Shown: positions 40,893 to 50,717, counted from the first letter of the stretch. The stretch is 64,000 bases of DNA from Terriglobia bacterium (GCA_020073385.1 JAIQFH010000028.1:62001-126000); one strand, 5' to 3'. Translations and numbers: made by a program. Notes: generated by a model not told the origin, from the sequence alone.

Positions 40893-41531
40893 ATGCTGCC
40901 GAAAACAAAAGCTGTGAATCTGAAAACTGTCGCCGCGCGAGTGGGCCTTGCGCCGTGTTCAGTTTCTGCCGTTTTGAACAACACGGAGGCGGCGCGAGCC
41001 ATCCCGCAAAAAACCAAGGACCGCGTCTATCGTGCCGCCGCCGAACTGAACTATCGTCCCAACATCCTGGCGCGATCCTTGCGCACGAAGCGTACGCGCA
41101 TGGTGGCTGTCATCGCGCCCAGCCTCAGTCGGCCTGGCGTCGCACGCGTGGTCGCGGCCGCGCAGCATCGACTGGATCAAAGCGGCTACCTGCTTGTCCT
41201 CGCTACGTACGATGGCGGCGATCCCAGCCACCTGTGTGCGCAACTTCAACAGAGAGGAATCGAAGGCGTTATCTCGATTGACGTCAACCTTCCAGCGCAG
41301 ATGACCGTGCCGGTCACTTCCGTAGACCTCGGTTACAAGACATCGGCGATGACTGTCTCAGATCAAACGCAAGTCTGGCTCCCCGAACTTGGCACTGCCG
41401 CCGCCGAGGCCATCATGCGGCAGATTGAGAATGAGGGCAGCAGTCAAAGGCTGCAGATCCAGGCTATGCCTGCTGCATACGTCGACATGCAAAGTATCGA
41501 TGGCGGATTTTCGGCTGCGGAGAGCGCGTAA
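40893..41531 (+). CDS. Internally shortened LacI-family protein
   Basis: 212 residues against about 330-350 for the family. ATG chosen after CAGGGAGAGCG. The HTH is intact (TVAARVGLAPCSVSAVLNN, PQKTKDRVYRAAAELNYRPN), as is the start of the effector domain (MVAVIAPSLSRPGVARVVAA). After GIEGVISIDVNLPAQ and VTSVDLGYKT the sequence jumps to LGTAAAEAIMRQIENEG, which belongs near the C-terminus. About 120-140 residues of the ligand pocket are missing in frame. It may be a constitutive DNA binder or a decaying gene. Convergent with the trehalose operon, 2 bp from its end. A GCACCCGTC/GACGGGTGC hairpin precedes it. Confidence 0.75.
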   Translation: MLPKTKAVNLKTVAARVGLAPCSVSAVLNNTEAARAIPQKTKDRVYRAAAELNYRPNILARSLRTKRTRMVAVIAPSLSRPGVARVVAAAQHRLDQSGYLLVLATYDGGDPSHLCAQLQQRGIEGVISIDVNLPAQMTVPVTSVDLGYKTSAMTVSDQTQVWLPELGTAAAEAIMRQIENEGSSQRLQIQAMPAAYVDMQSIDGGFSAAESA

Positions 41532-41533
41532 GG

Positions 41534-42940
41534 TCAGGAAACCTGGCCACGTCGCCCTTTTGTGTGCTCCAGAATTCGAAACAGCAGCAGCCAGCGCTTC
41601 ACGTTTGTGGTCATCAGGAAGTTTTCCTTCACGTGCTCGCGCCCGCTCGACCCAATGCTGCGTGCAAATTCCGGATGCGTCAGCAGATATCGGATCTGAA
41701 AAGCGCATCCCTCAACCGAGTGCACCAGCACGCCCGTGAGCTTGTGAATAATCTGATTCGGAATGCCTCCGACTGCACCCGCAATGGTCGGCTTGCCTTT
41801 CCATAATGCCTCCGTCACCGTCAGCCCGAATCCCTCTTTCAGCGATTTCTGCACGATGATGGTCGACGCTCTTTGGATCGCGTTGATCTGCACCGCGCAC
41901 CAGGGCGGGAGATCCAGAATGATAATGTCAGGATCGTTCCCCGCCGCCTCTTTCACTTCCTGTAGTACGGCCGCACCTTCGGGATCGTCACTCGCCCCGC
42001 CGCCGGCTAACACCAACTGGCAATCGACATATTTCTTCGCGAGCTTATAGGCCTGCACCACGCCGACCGGATCTTTGAGCCGGTCAAAACGCGACACCTG
42101 CGTCACGATGGGCCGGGAGCGGTCGATGCCAAACTCGTCACAGATCTCCTGCACCTGCGAGTCGGGCAGTTCCTTGTTCTTCTCCGATAAGGGATCAATA
42201 CACGGATAAAAGAGATATTGCGGAATGGAGAGTTGCTGCGTAAACGATTGCGAAGAAAAAATCGCGGCGTCATATTGTTCTACAAAAGGTCTTAGGAACT
42301 GCCACACTTCGGCATTAGGATTCGATAAATCAATATGGCATCGCCACACCCAGTGAGCTGGCGTTTGGGGGCGTGAGAGAACCAGGCCGGCGGGCTGCGG
42401 GTCGTGAATCACTACTATATCTTCGCCAAACTGCATGCGGCGCCGGTTTTGCTCGTTGTACATCAGAAAAATATCTTTGGCAGCCTGCGTCAATTGATAC
42501 GGCGCTCCGTGCAGCGCATTATGAAATGCCTTCGTGACTTCGAAAAAATCGTTTCCGCCCGTGATCACGTCCCAATGCGTGGGAACCTCCAGTTCCGACA
42601 GCAGCGGCACCAGCCGGTTCAGCATTTCGGCGACGCCTCCGCCCACGGCGGTGGAGTTAATCATCTTGATCGTCTTCCCCTTGAGCTCCTTCGCCAGATA
42701 CCGCAGCGTATCCAACTGGCTCTGGCCGACAATCGCTTTGTAGTCGTCCAAATGGGGCGGCGGAGGCGGCGCTGGCGGCGTGAGCACGCTCGCTGGTAGC
42801 GGCCGCGCGCTTCTCCGGTCGCTGGCCCGCCGCGGAAGATGGGGTGATCGCCGTTCCACCTCGCGACCGGCGGCTTCGGCGGGCGCCGGGGTATCGACGG
42901 TGGAACTTGCAGAAATGGTCTGCGGATCGTCAGAACTCAT
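41534..42940 (-). CDS. TreT-like trehalose glycosyltransferring synthase (GT4)
   Basis: 468 residues from ATG MSSDDPQTIS. A 70-residue Pro/Arg-rich leader precedes the GT4 fold. TreT-like landmarks: MINSTAVGGGVAEMLNRLVP, VVIHDPQPAGLV, WRCHIDLSNPN, TQVSRFDRLKDPVGV, and the nucleotide-sugar C-terminal motif VQKSLKEGFGLTVTEALWKG. TreT joins an NDP-glucose and glucose into trehalose. In an operon after DUF5752 (20-bp gap) and a GT20 enzyme, so two trehalose routes are combined. Confidence 0.85.
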   Translation of the reverse strand: MSSDDPQTISASSTVDTPAPAEAAGREVERRSPHLPRRASDRRSARPLPASVLTPPAPPPPPHLDDYKAIVGQSQLDTLRYLAKELKGKTIKMINSTAVGGGVAEMLNRLVPLLSELEVPTHWDVITGGNDFFEVTKAFHNALHGAPYQLTQAAKDIFLMYNEQNRRRMQFGEDIVVIHDPQPAGLVLSRPQTPAHWVWRCHIDLSNPNAEVWQFLRPFVEQYDAAIFSSQSFTQQLSIPQYLFYPCIDPLSEKNKELPDSQVQEICDEFGIDRSRPIVTQVSRFDRLKDPVGVVQAYKLAKKYVDCQLVLAGGGASDDPEGAAVLQEVKEAAGNDPDIIILDLPPWCAVQINAIQRASTIIVQKSLKEGFGLTVTEALWKGKPTIAGAVGGIPNQIIHKLTGVLVHSVEGCAFQIRYLLTHPEFARSIGSSGREHVKENFLMTTNVKRWLLLFRILEHTKGRRGQVS

Positions 42941-42960
42941 TCTCTTCTCGGTCCTAATTC

Positions 42961-43650
42961 CTAATTCATGGCTTGGGAGACGATGCGTGCGATCTGACGC
43001 CGCACACCCTCCATCGTGTTCGTGTAAATGTCGATGCGCTCGATGGCATCCGCTGCTTCCGCCAGTCCCACTTCTACTTCCAGCCATTGTGAGAAATCGT
43101 TTGACATGCGACGCAGACGTAGTCGCGCCTCAATGAAGTGATGATGGATGGAATGTACGCTCACTTGATTGAGGCCATCGAGAAAGGCTTTAAGCGTATC
43201 CGCACAAAAAGCTGTGGGCAGTACGACGATGTCCGCGGAGCAGAAATAGAATGGTTCATGCGCTGGACGCGAGCCGCTCATCTTGTGCGATTCCAGGAAT
43301 TCGTCCAGAATCTCCACCATCCGCCGTCGCAGTCCCTCAATTGCCGTAAATTCTCGGACATCCACGCTCGCCAATTGCTCCGCCAGCGCCGGTTCATTGC
43401 AGGCAAAGAGGCTCCAATGAGCGAAGTCGTTCGAGAAGCCCTGTCGAATGAAATGATGTTCCTGCAGCGTCCGGAACGTGTGCTGAAAAATCGAGTCATC
43501 GGGAACCGTCTGCAAGGCTTCGAGCAGTTCCAAAAGATTACTCGCCCTCTGCCTGCCGATCCGTAACAGATGTTCCGAGGTATTGAAGTAAAACGGCTTC
43601 TGCGGTTTGCGTAGAACCGGCTTCTCCGCGATGTTCTCAGCGGTATCCAT
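42961..43650 (-). CDS. DUF5752 family protein
   Basis: 229 residues. The pattern FYFNTSEHLLRIGRQRASNL, a middle HHFIRQGFSNDFAHWS and a second half FYFCSADIVVLPTAFCADTL ... HHHFIEARLRLRRMSNDFSQW shows an internal repeat of two similar halves. This corresponds to DUF5752, known from trehalose-related gene clusters but of unknown activity. Position between the GT20 fusion and TreT suggests an accessory role in trehalose metabolism. No signal peptide. Confidence 0.78.
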   Translation of the reverse strand: MDTAENIAEKPVLRKPQKPFYFNTSEHLLRIGRQRASNLLELLEALQTVPDDSIFQHTFRTLQEHHFIRQGFSNDFAHWSLFACNEPALAEQLASVDVREFTAIEGLRRRMVEILDEFLESHKMSGSRPAHEPFYFCSADIVVLPTAFCADTLKAFLDGLNQVSVHSIHHHFIEARLRLRRMSNDFSQWLEVEVGLAEAADAIERIDIYTNTMEGVRRQIARIVSQAMN

Positions 43651-43707
43651 GTTCTTAGTAGGTAGCGCTCTTGATCAGCAGGGTTGTCCGCCCGATCTCT
43701 TTAGCTC

Positions 43708-45990
43708 TTATCCGACCGTTGTACTCGCCCGAAACTGACCATCCCCCGCGGAATCCAAACGTACGTCGCAAACTTCCCCAATCAAACTCGCGGCCCACCG
43801 GTAAACATTCTGTTCCCGAATGGTCTTTCGCATTCTCTGCATGCGCTGTTGCTTCTCCTCCGCGTTCATCTCCAGCGCCGTCCGGATCGCCTCGGCCGTC
43901 TGGTCGATGTCGTAGGGATTCACCTGCAGCGCATCACGCAATTCCCGCGCCGCTCCCGTAAAGCAACTCAAGATCAGCACTCCCCGCTCATCGTCGCGGG
44001 TGGCCACAAATTCCTTGGCCACAAGATTCATGCCGTCATGCAGCGAAGTCACCAGACAAAGATCGGCGGCCCGATAGTAAGGCGCGATCTCCTGATGGCT
44101 GTGTTGCCGCTCGAGCAGAACGATCGGCTTCCATTGCTCCGAGCGAAATCTCCAGTTGATTCGCTCCGCCTCGGCTTCCACCTCGGCTTGCAGATCGTGA
44201 TAGCGCTTGATGTGCGTCCGGCTCGGCGCTCCGATCTGAACAAACGTAAACACGCCCTGGTAGCGTGGATATTTCTCCAGGAACCGCTCGATCGCCAGGA
44301 ATCTCTCCAGAATCCCCTTGGTGTAATCCAGCCGGTCCACACCCACTCCCATCACCGCAGCTCGAACCCCAAGACTCTTCAGCAGCGACCCCCTCTCCTC
44401 ATAGGCTGACTCCCGCAGTACCTTGGTCTGCGGATCAGCTGAATTCACACTGATGGGAAACGGGCGCACGGTCGTGCCGTGGTCGAGGCGTTGCACGGTC
44501 GAATGATCCCAGTCGATCCGCGACTCCATAATTCGATCGACAGTTTGCAGAAAATTCGAGCAGTGCGACTGAATATGGAACCCAATGAGGTCTGCGCCCA
44601 ACAAACCATCAATCAGTTCCTTCTGCCACGGACATATTCCGAACGCCTCAGGATTCGGCCACGGAATGTGCCAGAAAATCGCCAACCGCGCGTCGGGTCT
44701 GCGCTCTTTGATCATTCTCGGCAGCAGCGCAAAGTGATAATCCTGCACCAGCACTACCGGATTGGCGACGCCTTCCATTTCCTCCAGCAGAGCCTTGGCG
44801 AATTTCTGGTTCACTTCCTGATAGTGATTCCAGTCGCTGGCGCGAAACAGCGGACGCGTGTGCGCAATGTGGCAGAGCGGCCAAAGCCCCTCGTTGGCGA
44901 ACCCGTAGTAGTAGCCTTCCTCTTCTTCCTTCGACAACCACACTCGGCGCAACGTATAGTGCGGATCGTCCGGCGGAACCAGCAGTCGATCGTGCACGTC
45001 CACCGTTTCCGTATCGGCATCTCCCGACCCATGTGCGACCCAGGTGCCGCCACATGCACGCAGCACCGGCTCAAGGGCGGTCACGAGTCCACTTGCGGGA
45101 ACATTGACCTCGATCGATTTCCCTTTCTGCACGTGCGTATAAGGTTCTCGATTCGAGATCACAAACAGCCGGCCATCCGCCAGGCGCGAGCGGACATGCA
45201 CCGCAAGCCGGTCCGCCGTCCAGATCGATTCCCCGCTATCGCGCAGTCGAGCTTCGCGTTCCGCGGCCGTCCGGGCCGTGTTCAGGCTTTCGGCCATGGT
45301 CGCGACTTCCCGCGCCAAAGGACGGAACAGTTCCATGTCTACCGGCTTGATGCGCGCCGAAACGGCGCGCCCTGTCCGCAGCGCCTTGATCCAGTTGGCA
45401 GTCCGCGCGATCGGCCCCGCGATGCTCCAGCGCACGATCAATAGGGTAATCAGGACGATCAGCACGACGTGGATCAGCGCGCTCAGAAAAGTCTCGCGCC
45501 AGATCCGCATGCTTTCCGCCCGGATATACCCTGAGTCATGAACAATCGCCAGGCTGCCCACCAGATCGTCGCCGTTGTGCAACGGCAACGCATAAATGTG
45601 GATGGAAGCAATCCCCATCCGCAGGAACGCCGCGGTATCGTGATTCTGCTTCAGCGCCTCCAGCACGATCGGCGGAGCGCTCTCCATCAGCGGCTCCAGG
45701 TTCGTCGTGACAGCGATCGGATGGCCTTGCGGATCATAAACAGCGAGTCCGGCCAGATGCTCCCGGTTCGCGAATTGCTGAACTGTTCGCTTCAATCTGG
45801 TCTGCGCATCCCTCTCCAGATCTCGCTCCACATTCCCTGCCAGACTCTCTCCCAGCACCTCGGCCCGCCGTTCCAGGTCTTTGCGCATGCTCCTGTTTTG
45901 CATCAGGACCTGGTAGTAAGAAGTACATAGGGACACGAGGGTAATGCCGACGATAAGCGAGATGATGAGTCTGGCGCTGAGGAGTCTCAT
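43708..45990 (-). CDS. Membrane receptor-HAMP-trehalose-6-phosphate synthase (GT20) fusion
   Basis: 760 residues. TM helix 8-27, an extracytoplasmic sensor domain of about 135 residues (30-166, PAS/Cache-like: [16 protein letters not shown]), TM helix 168-188 and a HAMP-like linker (187-240: [18 protein letters not shown]). A GT20 domain of about 274-735 follows. GT20 residues are intact: [50 protein letters not shown] and [13 protein letters not shown]. So a catalytic domain replaces the usual kinase or cyclase output of a receptor. First gene of the trehalose operon. A separate trehalose-6-phosphate phosphatase is not in the window. Confidence 0.9.
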   Translation of the reverse strand: MRLLSARLIISLIVGITLVSLCTSYYQVLMQNRSMRKDLERRAEVLGESLAGNVERDLERDAQTRLKRTVQQFANREHLAGLAVYDPQGHPIAVTTNLEPLMESAPPIVLEALKQNHDTAAFLRMGIASIHIYALPLHNGDDLVGSLAIVHDSGYIRAESMRIWRETFLSALIHVVLIVLITLLIVRWSIAGPIARTANWIKALRTGRAVSARIKPVDMELFRPLAREVATMAESLNTARTAAEREARLRDSGESIWTADRLAVHVRSRLADGRLFVISNREPYTHVQKGKSIEVNVPASGLVTALEPVLRACGGTWVAHGSGDADTETVDVHDRLLVPPDDPHYTLRRVWLSKEEEEGYYYGFANEGLWPLCHIAHTRPLFRASDWNHYQEVNQKFAKALLEEMEGVANPVVLVQDYHFALLPRMIKERRPDARLAIFWHIPWPNPEAFGICPWQKELIDGLLGADLIGFHIQSHCSNFLQTVDRIMESRIDWDHSTVQRLDHGTTVRPFPISVNSADPQTKVLRESAYEERGSLLKSLGVRAAVMGVGVDRLDYTKGILERFLAIERFLEKYPRYQGVFTFVQIGAPSRTHIKRYHDLQAEVEAEAERINWRFRSEQWKPIVLLERQHSHQEIAPYYRAADLCLVTSLHDGMNLVAKEFVATRDDERGVLILSCFTGAARELRDALQVNPYDIDQTAEAIRTALEMNAEEKQQRMQRMRKTIREQNVYRWAASLIGEVCDVRLDSAGDGQFRASTTVG

Positions 45991-46706
45991 CTACAGGTCC
46001 TGGCACAAAGACTGCGAGAGCGAAACCCACCCCCGGAACCTTTTTGGCATCGCGGAAGGTTCACAGGTGGAGCGGTTCGGTTTCTAAACAGTCTCCTGCG
46101 CGATTTCCTTGGCCGCGCCAGAAGACGAGGCGCAACGAGTGGCGGTCTTCGGGGGTCCGCGAACTCAAGAGAATGCAAACCTCCGCATTGTGCTGTAACA
46201 ATACAGCACCATTATGAGGATAGAAAGTATGAAAGGGTTGCAAAGAGCTTGCCAAACCAAAGTCTCTTATTTTCAACGGATTGACCAGCGGCAAGGCAGT
46301 AAGATGGTAATTCTTCCACGGCCACCACGATTCGGTTAGCAACCATCAGCTATCTCATGGCCTTGATGTCTTGGGAAAGACAAAGCTTGAGAATGTCCTG
46401 CTGAGGGCGGTCCGTTATAAGGCGGTTTTGGGAAGGCGGTCTTGAAAGGGCGAGGCTTCTAGCCGCACCGTCCAAATGCCAGAAAAGACGTGTGCGTGAG
46501 AACTTTCAGGCGTCCCTCCGGGACGCGCTGAGTGTTCCACTTTACCCGGCGCTGAAAGCGCCGGGTTATTCTCACACGTCCCTCCGGGGCGCAAATATCT
46601 GCCGCTTGTCCCACAGCGCGGATTGAAATGCGGCTCTCACGCACCTTCTTCAGCCCTGAGGAAGCGCTCAGCACACTCTTCGAACCAGCGGGATAACGTC
46701 TCAGTC
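45991..46706. other. Long intergenic region upstream of the trehalose operon
   Basis: 716 bp between the TPS fusion start and the GH30 stop. It holds a GTGTGCGTGAGAACT word (about 46490-46504) and hairpin 46545-46565, both related to the element at 50531-50628. The operon promoter should lie in the left part but no motif is convincing. Short open frames here look spurious. Confidence 0.5.
46490..46565. repeat. GTGTGCGTGAGAACT-type element with CCCGGCGC hairpin
   Basis: Starts with the same word as the arms of the 50531 element. It contains GGCGTCCCTCCGGGACGC and CCCGGCGC-TGAAA-GCGCCGGG and lies downstream of GH30. Confidence 0.55.
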
Positions 46707-48131
46707 TCAAAAAGAAAGTGTGCTGACGGAGTCCGAAGCCAATGCCACCTCCGCCACTCTGCCCGCCAACCTGATGACCACATTCTTCGCTGCGCCCTTA
46801 TTAATCAATACCAACACCTTTCCCCCATCCGGATTCTCGAACGCAACGTGATCCACTCCCTCCACGTTGCCGGCAGACTCAAACCGCTTCGCCCCACGTC
46901 GAATGTTCCGCGAGAAATGCGCAGAGGCCCAGTACTGCCCGCTACGGGTGATCTCCTTCGTCTCCGAGTGGATCGTCACCATCCCGCCGCAGGGGAACGG
47001 TCCAATGTTCGGCCGGCCCTTCTCATCCAGCGCAAGATTCCATCCTGTAATAGACTGCCCCCAGTTGCGAAGGACTTCTGTGAATGTCTTTCCCCAATTC
47101 ACCCAGTCCGTGGCATAGTCCGGGGCTGTGTAGTCCGGGCCACCTTCTGTCCAATAAATTTGGGCGTCGGGATACGCTTCGTGGAACTTGCTCATCTGCT
47201 CCGCCGAGCCGACGTATCCATGGAAGGCGACTGCATTGCAGAACTTGTGGACAGCGGGATCATCGAGTTCCGCTACAGCCCTTCCCCAAAGGTTGTAATT
47301 GTGGTCGAGAATCCAGATCTTCGTCGACAGTCCGTTTTGTTGCAACGCCGGACCGAGATGATTCTTTACGAATCCAATTTCATACTCCTGCGCCCACAAG
47401 CACGCCGGCATTCTCCCGTCCTGATCGGTGTCGACTTCGTTTTGCACCGTGACGGCCTGCACCGGCACGCCCTCCGCCGCGTACGCCTGCAGAAACTTCA
47501 CAAAGTACTTCGCGTAGGGAGCCAGGTAACGCTGCCGCATCGACCCGCCCAGCATCGATCCGCCGGCTTTCATCCACCCCGGAGGACTCCACGGCGATGA
47601 GAAGAGAAATAAATCCGGATTCTGTTTGCGCGCCTCGCGCATCATCGGGAGAACATAAGGCTGATCATGCGCAATCGAAAACCGCTTCATCTCAGGATCG
47701 GGCTCGCCTTCGTCGTAGCTGAAGACCTCGGTGGAATAGTCGCTTGAGCCGATGCAGGTACGGCACACGTTGAGTCCCAGTTCGGCGGGATGAAAAAGCT
47801 CGTGAAAAAGCGCTTCCCGCGCCGACGGCTCCAGCCGGTTGAACGTGTAGCAAGCCGCATCGGTGAACGCTGCCCCGAAACCGAGGATCTCCTGATATTT
47901 CTTGCCCGGGTCCAGTTCAATCACGTTTCCGCGCGCCGTGCCGGCTTTCCAGGCGACCGCCGGCTCGGCATGATAACGGAGCGCGCCGGAAGTCGAATGA
48001 ATCGAAATATCACGCGACGGCGGCGGCACCACCGATGCCGGCAAGGCACGCGCCAACTTAGCAGTCTTGGCCGCAACCACTCCGCCCACGCTCACTTTCA
48101 GAAAGTCCCGCCTGGTCCGCTTGCTCGACAT
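46707..48131 (-). CDS. Tat-exported GH30 glycoside hydrolase
   Basis: 474 residues from ATG MSSKRTRRDFLKVSVGG, a twin-arginine signal with AGGAG upstream. GH30 features: GFGAAFTDAACY, FSSPWSPPGWMK, acid/base Glu in VTVQNEVD and nucleophile Glu in YWTEGGPDY; the C-terminal beta domain follows. Family members include glucosylceramidases, endo-beta-1,6-glucanases and xylanases; the subfamily cannot be settled here. Divergently arranged with a GH16 glucanase over a 73-bp promoter gap, which suggests joint control and beta-glucan degradation. Confidence 0.9.
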   Translation of the reverse strand: MSSKRTRRDFLKVSVGGVVAAKTAKLARALPASVVPPPSRDISIHSTSGALRYHAEPAVAWKAGTARGNVIELDPGKKYQEILGFGAAFTDAACYTFNRLEPSAREALFHELFHPAELGLNVCRTCIGSSDYSTEVFSYDEGEPDPEMKRFSIAHDQPYVLPMMREARKQNPDLFLFSSPWSPPGWMKAGGSMLGGSMRQRYLAPYAKYFVKFLQAYAAEGVPVQAVTVQNEVDTDQDGRMPACLWAQEYEIGFVKNHLGPALQQNGLSTKIWILDHNYNLWGRAVAELDDPAVHKFCNAVAFHGYVGSAEQMSKFHEAYPDAQIYWTEGGPDYTAPDYATDWVNWGKTFTEVLRNWGQSITGWNLALDEKGRPNIGPFPCGGMVTIHSETKEITRSGQYWASAHFSRNIRRGAKRFESAGNVEGVDHVAFENPDGGKVLVLINKGAAKNVVIRLAGRVAEVALASDSVSTLSF

Positions 48132-48204
48132 TCGAGTTCTCCTGGCAACAAATCGAACCAGTGAGTATAGTGCCAACGATCATCAATTTCACACGAGGAC
48201 ATCC

Positions 48205-49068
48205 ATGATCACCTCCGCGCGGCAGTTCTCATTTCTAGGAATCTTCGTTCTTGTCTCTTTGTTTTCAGTAGCACAAGCCAAGCCTGAACCTTCAGGCCGC
48301 CCAGGATGGAAGCTGGTTTGGAGTGACGAATTCAACGGTTCCGACGCATCACCGGTCGACACCACCAAGTGGGTCTCCGAATCCGGAGGCAACGGTTGGG
48401 GTAATCAAGAGTTGGAGTACTACACGACCCGTCCCGAAAACGCGTTCCAGCAGGGCGGCAACCTGGTAATCAAGGTGTTACAGGAGAAGTACACCGGCGC
48501 CGACGGAGTAACCCGAGACTACACCTCGGGGCGCTTGAAAACCCTGGGCAAGTTCTCACAAGCCTACGGACGGTTCGAAGCCCGCATCAAGATTCCTCAG
48601 GGACAGGGGATTTGGCCCGCGTTCTGGATGCTCGGCAATGACACTGGCAAAATCGGCTGGCCCAAGTCCGGCGAGATCGACATCATGGAGAACATCGGCA
48701 AAGAACCGGCGACTGTTCACGGCACGATTCACGGACCGGGATACTCCGGCGATAAGGGCATCAGTTCGTCCTACAATTTGCCGGCAGATCCGCACTTCGC
48801 GGACGACTTTCATCTCTACGCCGTCGAGTGGGAACCCAAAGCGATCCGTTTCTACGCCGATGATCACCTCTATGCCACGTGTACTCCCGCCAGTCTGCCC
48901 AAAGGCGCGAAGTGGGTCTACAACCATCCATTCTTCATACTGCTGAACGTTGCCGTCGGAGGCAGCTGGCCCGGCAATCCGGACGCGACAACCGTATTCC
49001 CGCAAACCATGCTTGTGGATTACGTCCGCGTCTACAAACGCTCTAGTCGCACCGCCGAGTCACATTGA
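48205..49068 (+). CDS. Secreted GH16 endo-beta-glucanase
   Basis: 287 residues from ATG MITSARQFSF (GAGGAC upstream), signal peptide ending near AQA. GH16 landmarks: LVWSDEFNG, ELEYYTTRPENAF, GIWPAFWMLG and the catalytic box GEIDIMENIG with nucleophile and acid/base Glu, then VHGTIHGPGYSG and LLNVAVGGSWPGNPD. This is the laminarinase/beta-1,3-glucanase type, acting on fungal or plant beta-glucans outside the cell. Confidence 0.93.
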   Translation: MITSARQFSFLGIFVLVSLFSVAQAKPEPSGRPGWKLVWSDEFNGSDASPVDTTKWVSESGGNGWGNQELEYYTTRPENAFQQGGNLVIKVLQEKYTGADGVTRDYTSGRLKTLGKFSQAYGRFEARIKIPQGQGIWPAFWMLGNDTGKIGWPKSGEIDIMENIGKEPATVHGTIHGPGYSGDKGISSSYNLPADPHFADDFHLYAVEWEPKAIRFYADDHLYATCTPASLPKGAKWVYNHPFFILLNVAVGGSWPGNPDATTVFPQTMLVDYVRVYKRSSRTAESH

Positions 49069-49341
49069 TAGCGGCCGCAGGCCTCTGCAAACGATTCCAT
49101 CTGCGAACTCGGCGAGCCCTCTGCGTCCTCGGCGATTAGCTTTTGGGATTGTCCGGTTTTCATCTTCCGTTCGCCACGCGTACCCGCGCACCACCTCCTG
49201 TGCGGGGCATCACAGACAGAACGCCGCTCTCGATCTACGTTGACGGCAACTGCTCTCGGTTAGCGCGTGCCGGGTGCATCCCGACCGGGCCGCTAGCGTG
49301 TCGCGATTTCTTCGCGGCCGAAGCAGTGGAGGAGGTTCCCC

Positions 49342-50475
49342 GTGCCCCTCGACAGCCTGGAATTCCGCACATCCCTACAAAAGCTGCTCGTGGCTTTGAT
49401 GTTGATCCTTGTGCCCCTAACCGTCTTCGGATTCTACGTGGCGCTGCAAGGAGATACCCACATTCGACAAGCGGCCGGCGAAAGCGTTCGCTCGCTCACT
49501 CTCACCGCCGCTGACTCTGCCTCCCAATTCATTTCTGCGTCTGTCAAGGACGTCAGCATGATCGCCAATCAACCCGGCCCCGTGCAGGCGGTCACCGCGG
49601 CCAACCACCAGTATGACAATCTCCCGGAAGATGCCGTCAGCGCGAAGATCGCAGCCATTGACCAGAGCTGGGAGACTCCGCAGGCAGATGCCTTGTCCGC
49701 CAACATTCTCACCTCGGACCTGGCCCGCCACTTGCGCCGCCTGCGCGAACTCAATCCCACACTGCTGAAGATCACAATCGCCGATGTTAGCGGCGCGATC
49801 GTGGCCGCCACCGACCGGCCCGCGCACTACACATTGAATGACCCCGACCTCTGGCGCGAACTTTCCGCCCGCGGACCCGGCACCATCCGGATTTCAGATT
49901 TGCGCTATGACGACCAGAACCGGCTCTATTACCTGAGCATCGGTTATCCCATTCAGCAGGAGGGGACCGGACGTTTCATCGGCGTGGTTACCGCGACGGT
50001 GAATCTGTCACCTCTGTTCGAGCAATTGAACCGACACCGGATCGGGCGCACTGGCCGGCTGTTTCTAGTGCGCGAGGACGGCACCGTCATAGAGGCTCCT
50101 GGCGTCACCCCTTCCATGAAAATCCGATCCGAGGAATACGTGGCCATTCACGACGCCCTGGGCAGTCTGCGCGGCCGCCAAACCGGCTATTTGTTTGCCA
50201 CTTTGTCCAATGGCCAGTCCTACCTCATCGGTTTTGCCGATGCCGGATTGAAGGACGCGTACCCGAACTTGCCTTGGACGGTGCTGGCCAGCCAGGAAGC
50301 CAGAGAGGTAACCGGCCCGGTTCGCAACATGATCGCTTTTGCTCTGCTCGTGATGATTCTTGCGCTGCTCATGTTGTCGCTTCTCGCTGCCTATGTCGTC
50401 CTGCACACGAAACAGCGCCTGGAAGATATCGAAACTCCTCTGGAGGAAGACAAAGAACATCCCGTGGCGGCTTGA
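49342..50475 (+). CDS. Orphan dCache membrane sensor without output domain
   Basis: 377 residues; GTG start with GGAGGAGG upstream. TM helix (about 15-36), a 270-residue periplasmic region with dCache features (LLKITIADVSGAIVAATD, LYYLSIGYPI, GVVTATVNLSPLFEQLN, GRLFLVREDGTVIEAPG), a second TM helix (about 332-354) and only 23 cytoplasmic residues, rich in Glu/Asp. Receptors of this fold normally end in a kinase, cyclase or methyl-accepting domain; none is present or adjacent. It may signal through a partner or simply bind ligand. Confidence 0.75.
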   Translation: MPLDSLEFRTSLQKLLVALMLILVPLTVFGFYVALQGDTHIRQAAGESVRSLTLTAADSASQFISASVKDVSMIANQPGPVQAVTAANHQYDNLPEDAVSAKIAAIDQSWETPQADALSANILTSDLARHLRRLRELNPTLLKITIADVSGAIVAATDRPAHYTLNDPDLWRELSARGPGTIRISDLRYDDQNRLYYLSIGYPIQQEGTGRFIGVVTATVNLSPLFEQLNRHRIGRTGRLFLVREDGTVIEAPGVTPSMKIRSEEYVAIHDALGSLRGRQTGYLFATLSNGQSYLIGFADAGLKDAYPNLPWTVLASQEAREVTGPVRNMIAFALLVMILALLMLSLLAAYVVLHTKQRLEDIETPLEEDKEHPVAA

Positions 50476-50530
50476 GACCCGATCGCCGTGATTGACTTTG
50501 TATCGTGAATAGTTTCTAAGGGCGTGGCTT

Positions 50531-50628
50531 AAGTGTGTGCGTGAGAACTAAGCCTCGTCTTTTGCAGCGGAACGAATTAGCAATTCTTAGCCGCGAAGCG
50601 GCGAAAGACAGTTCTCACGCACACACTT
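50531..50628. repeat. 98-bp palindromic element with perfect 19-bp inverted ends
   Basis: AAGTGTGTGCGTGAGAACT at one end and its exact complement at the other; inside lies a GCCGC-GAA-GCGGC hairpin. MITE-like size and symmetry. The end word recurs at 46490. Confidence 0.75.
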
Positions 50629-50717
50629 TAGCCCCTGAGGTCGACACGCGCCAAGCAAAGAACGATCTGAGATTGTTACCGAGAACTGACTACTGAAATC
50701 TGTTTTGGAGAACTCCC

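Noticed and set aside
46061-46342. 93-codon frame between the TPS fusion and GH30
   Set aside because: No ribosome site, no family resemblance, atypical composition.
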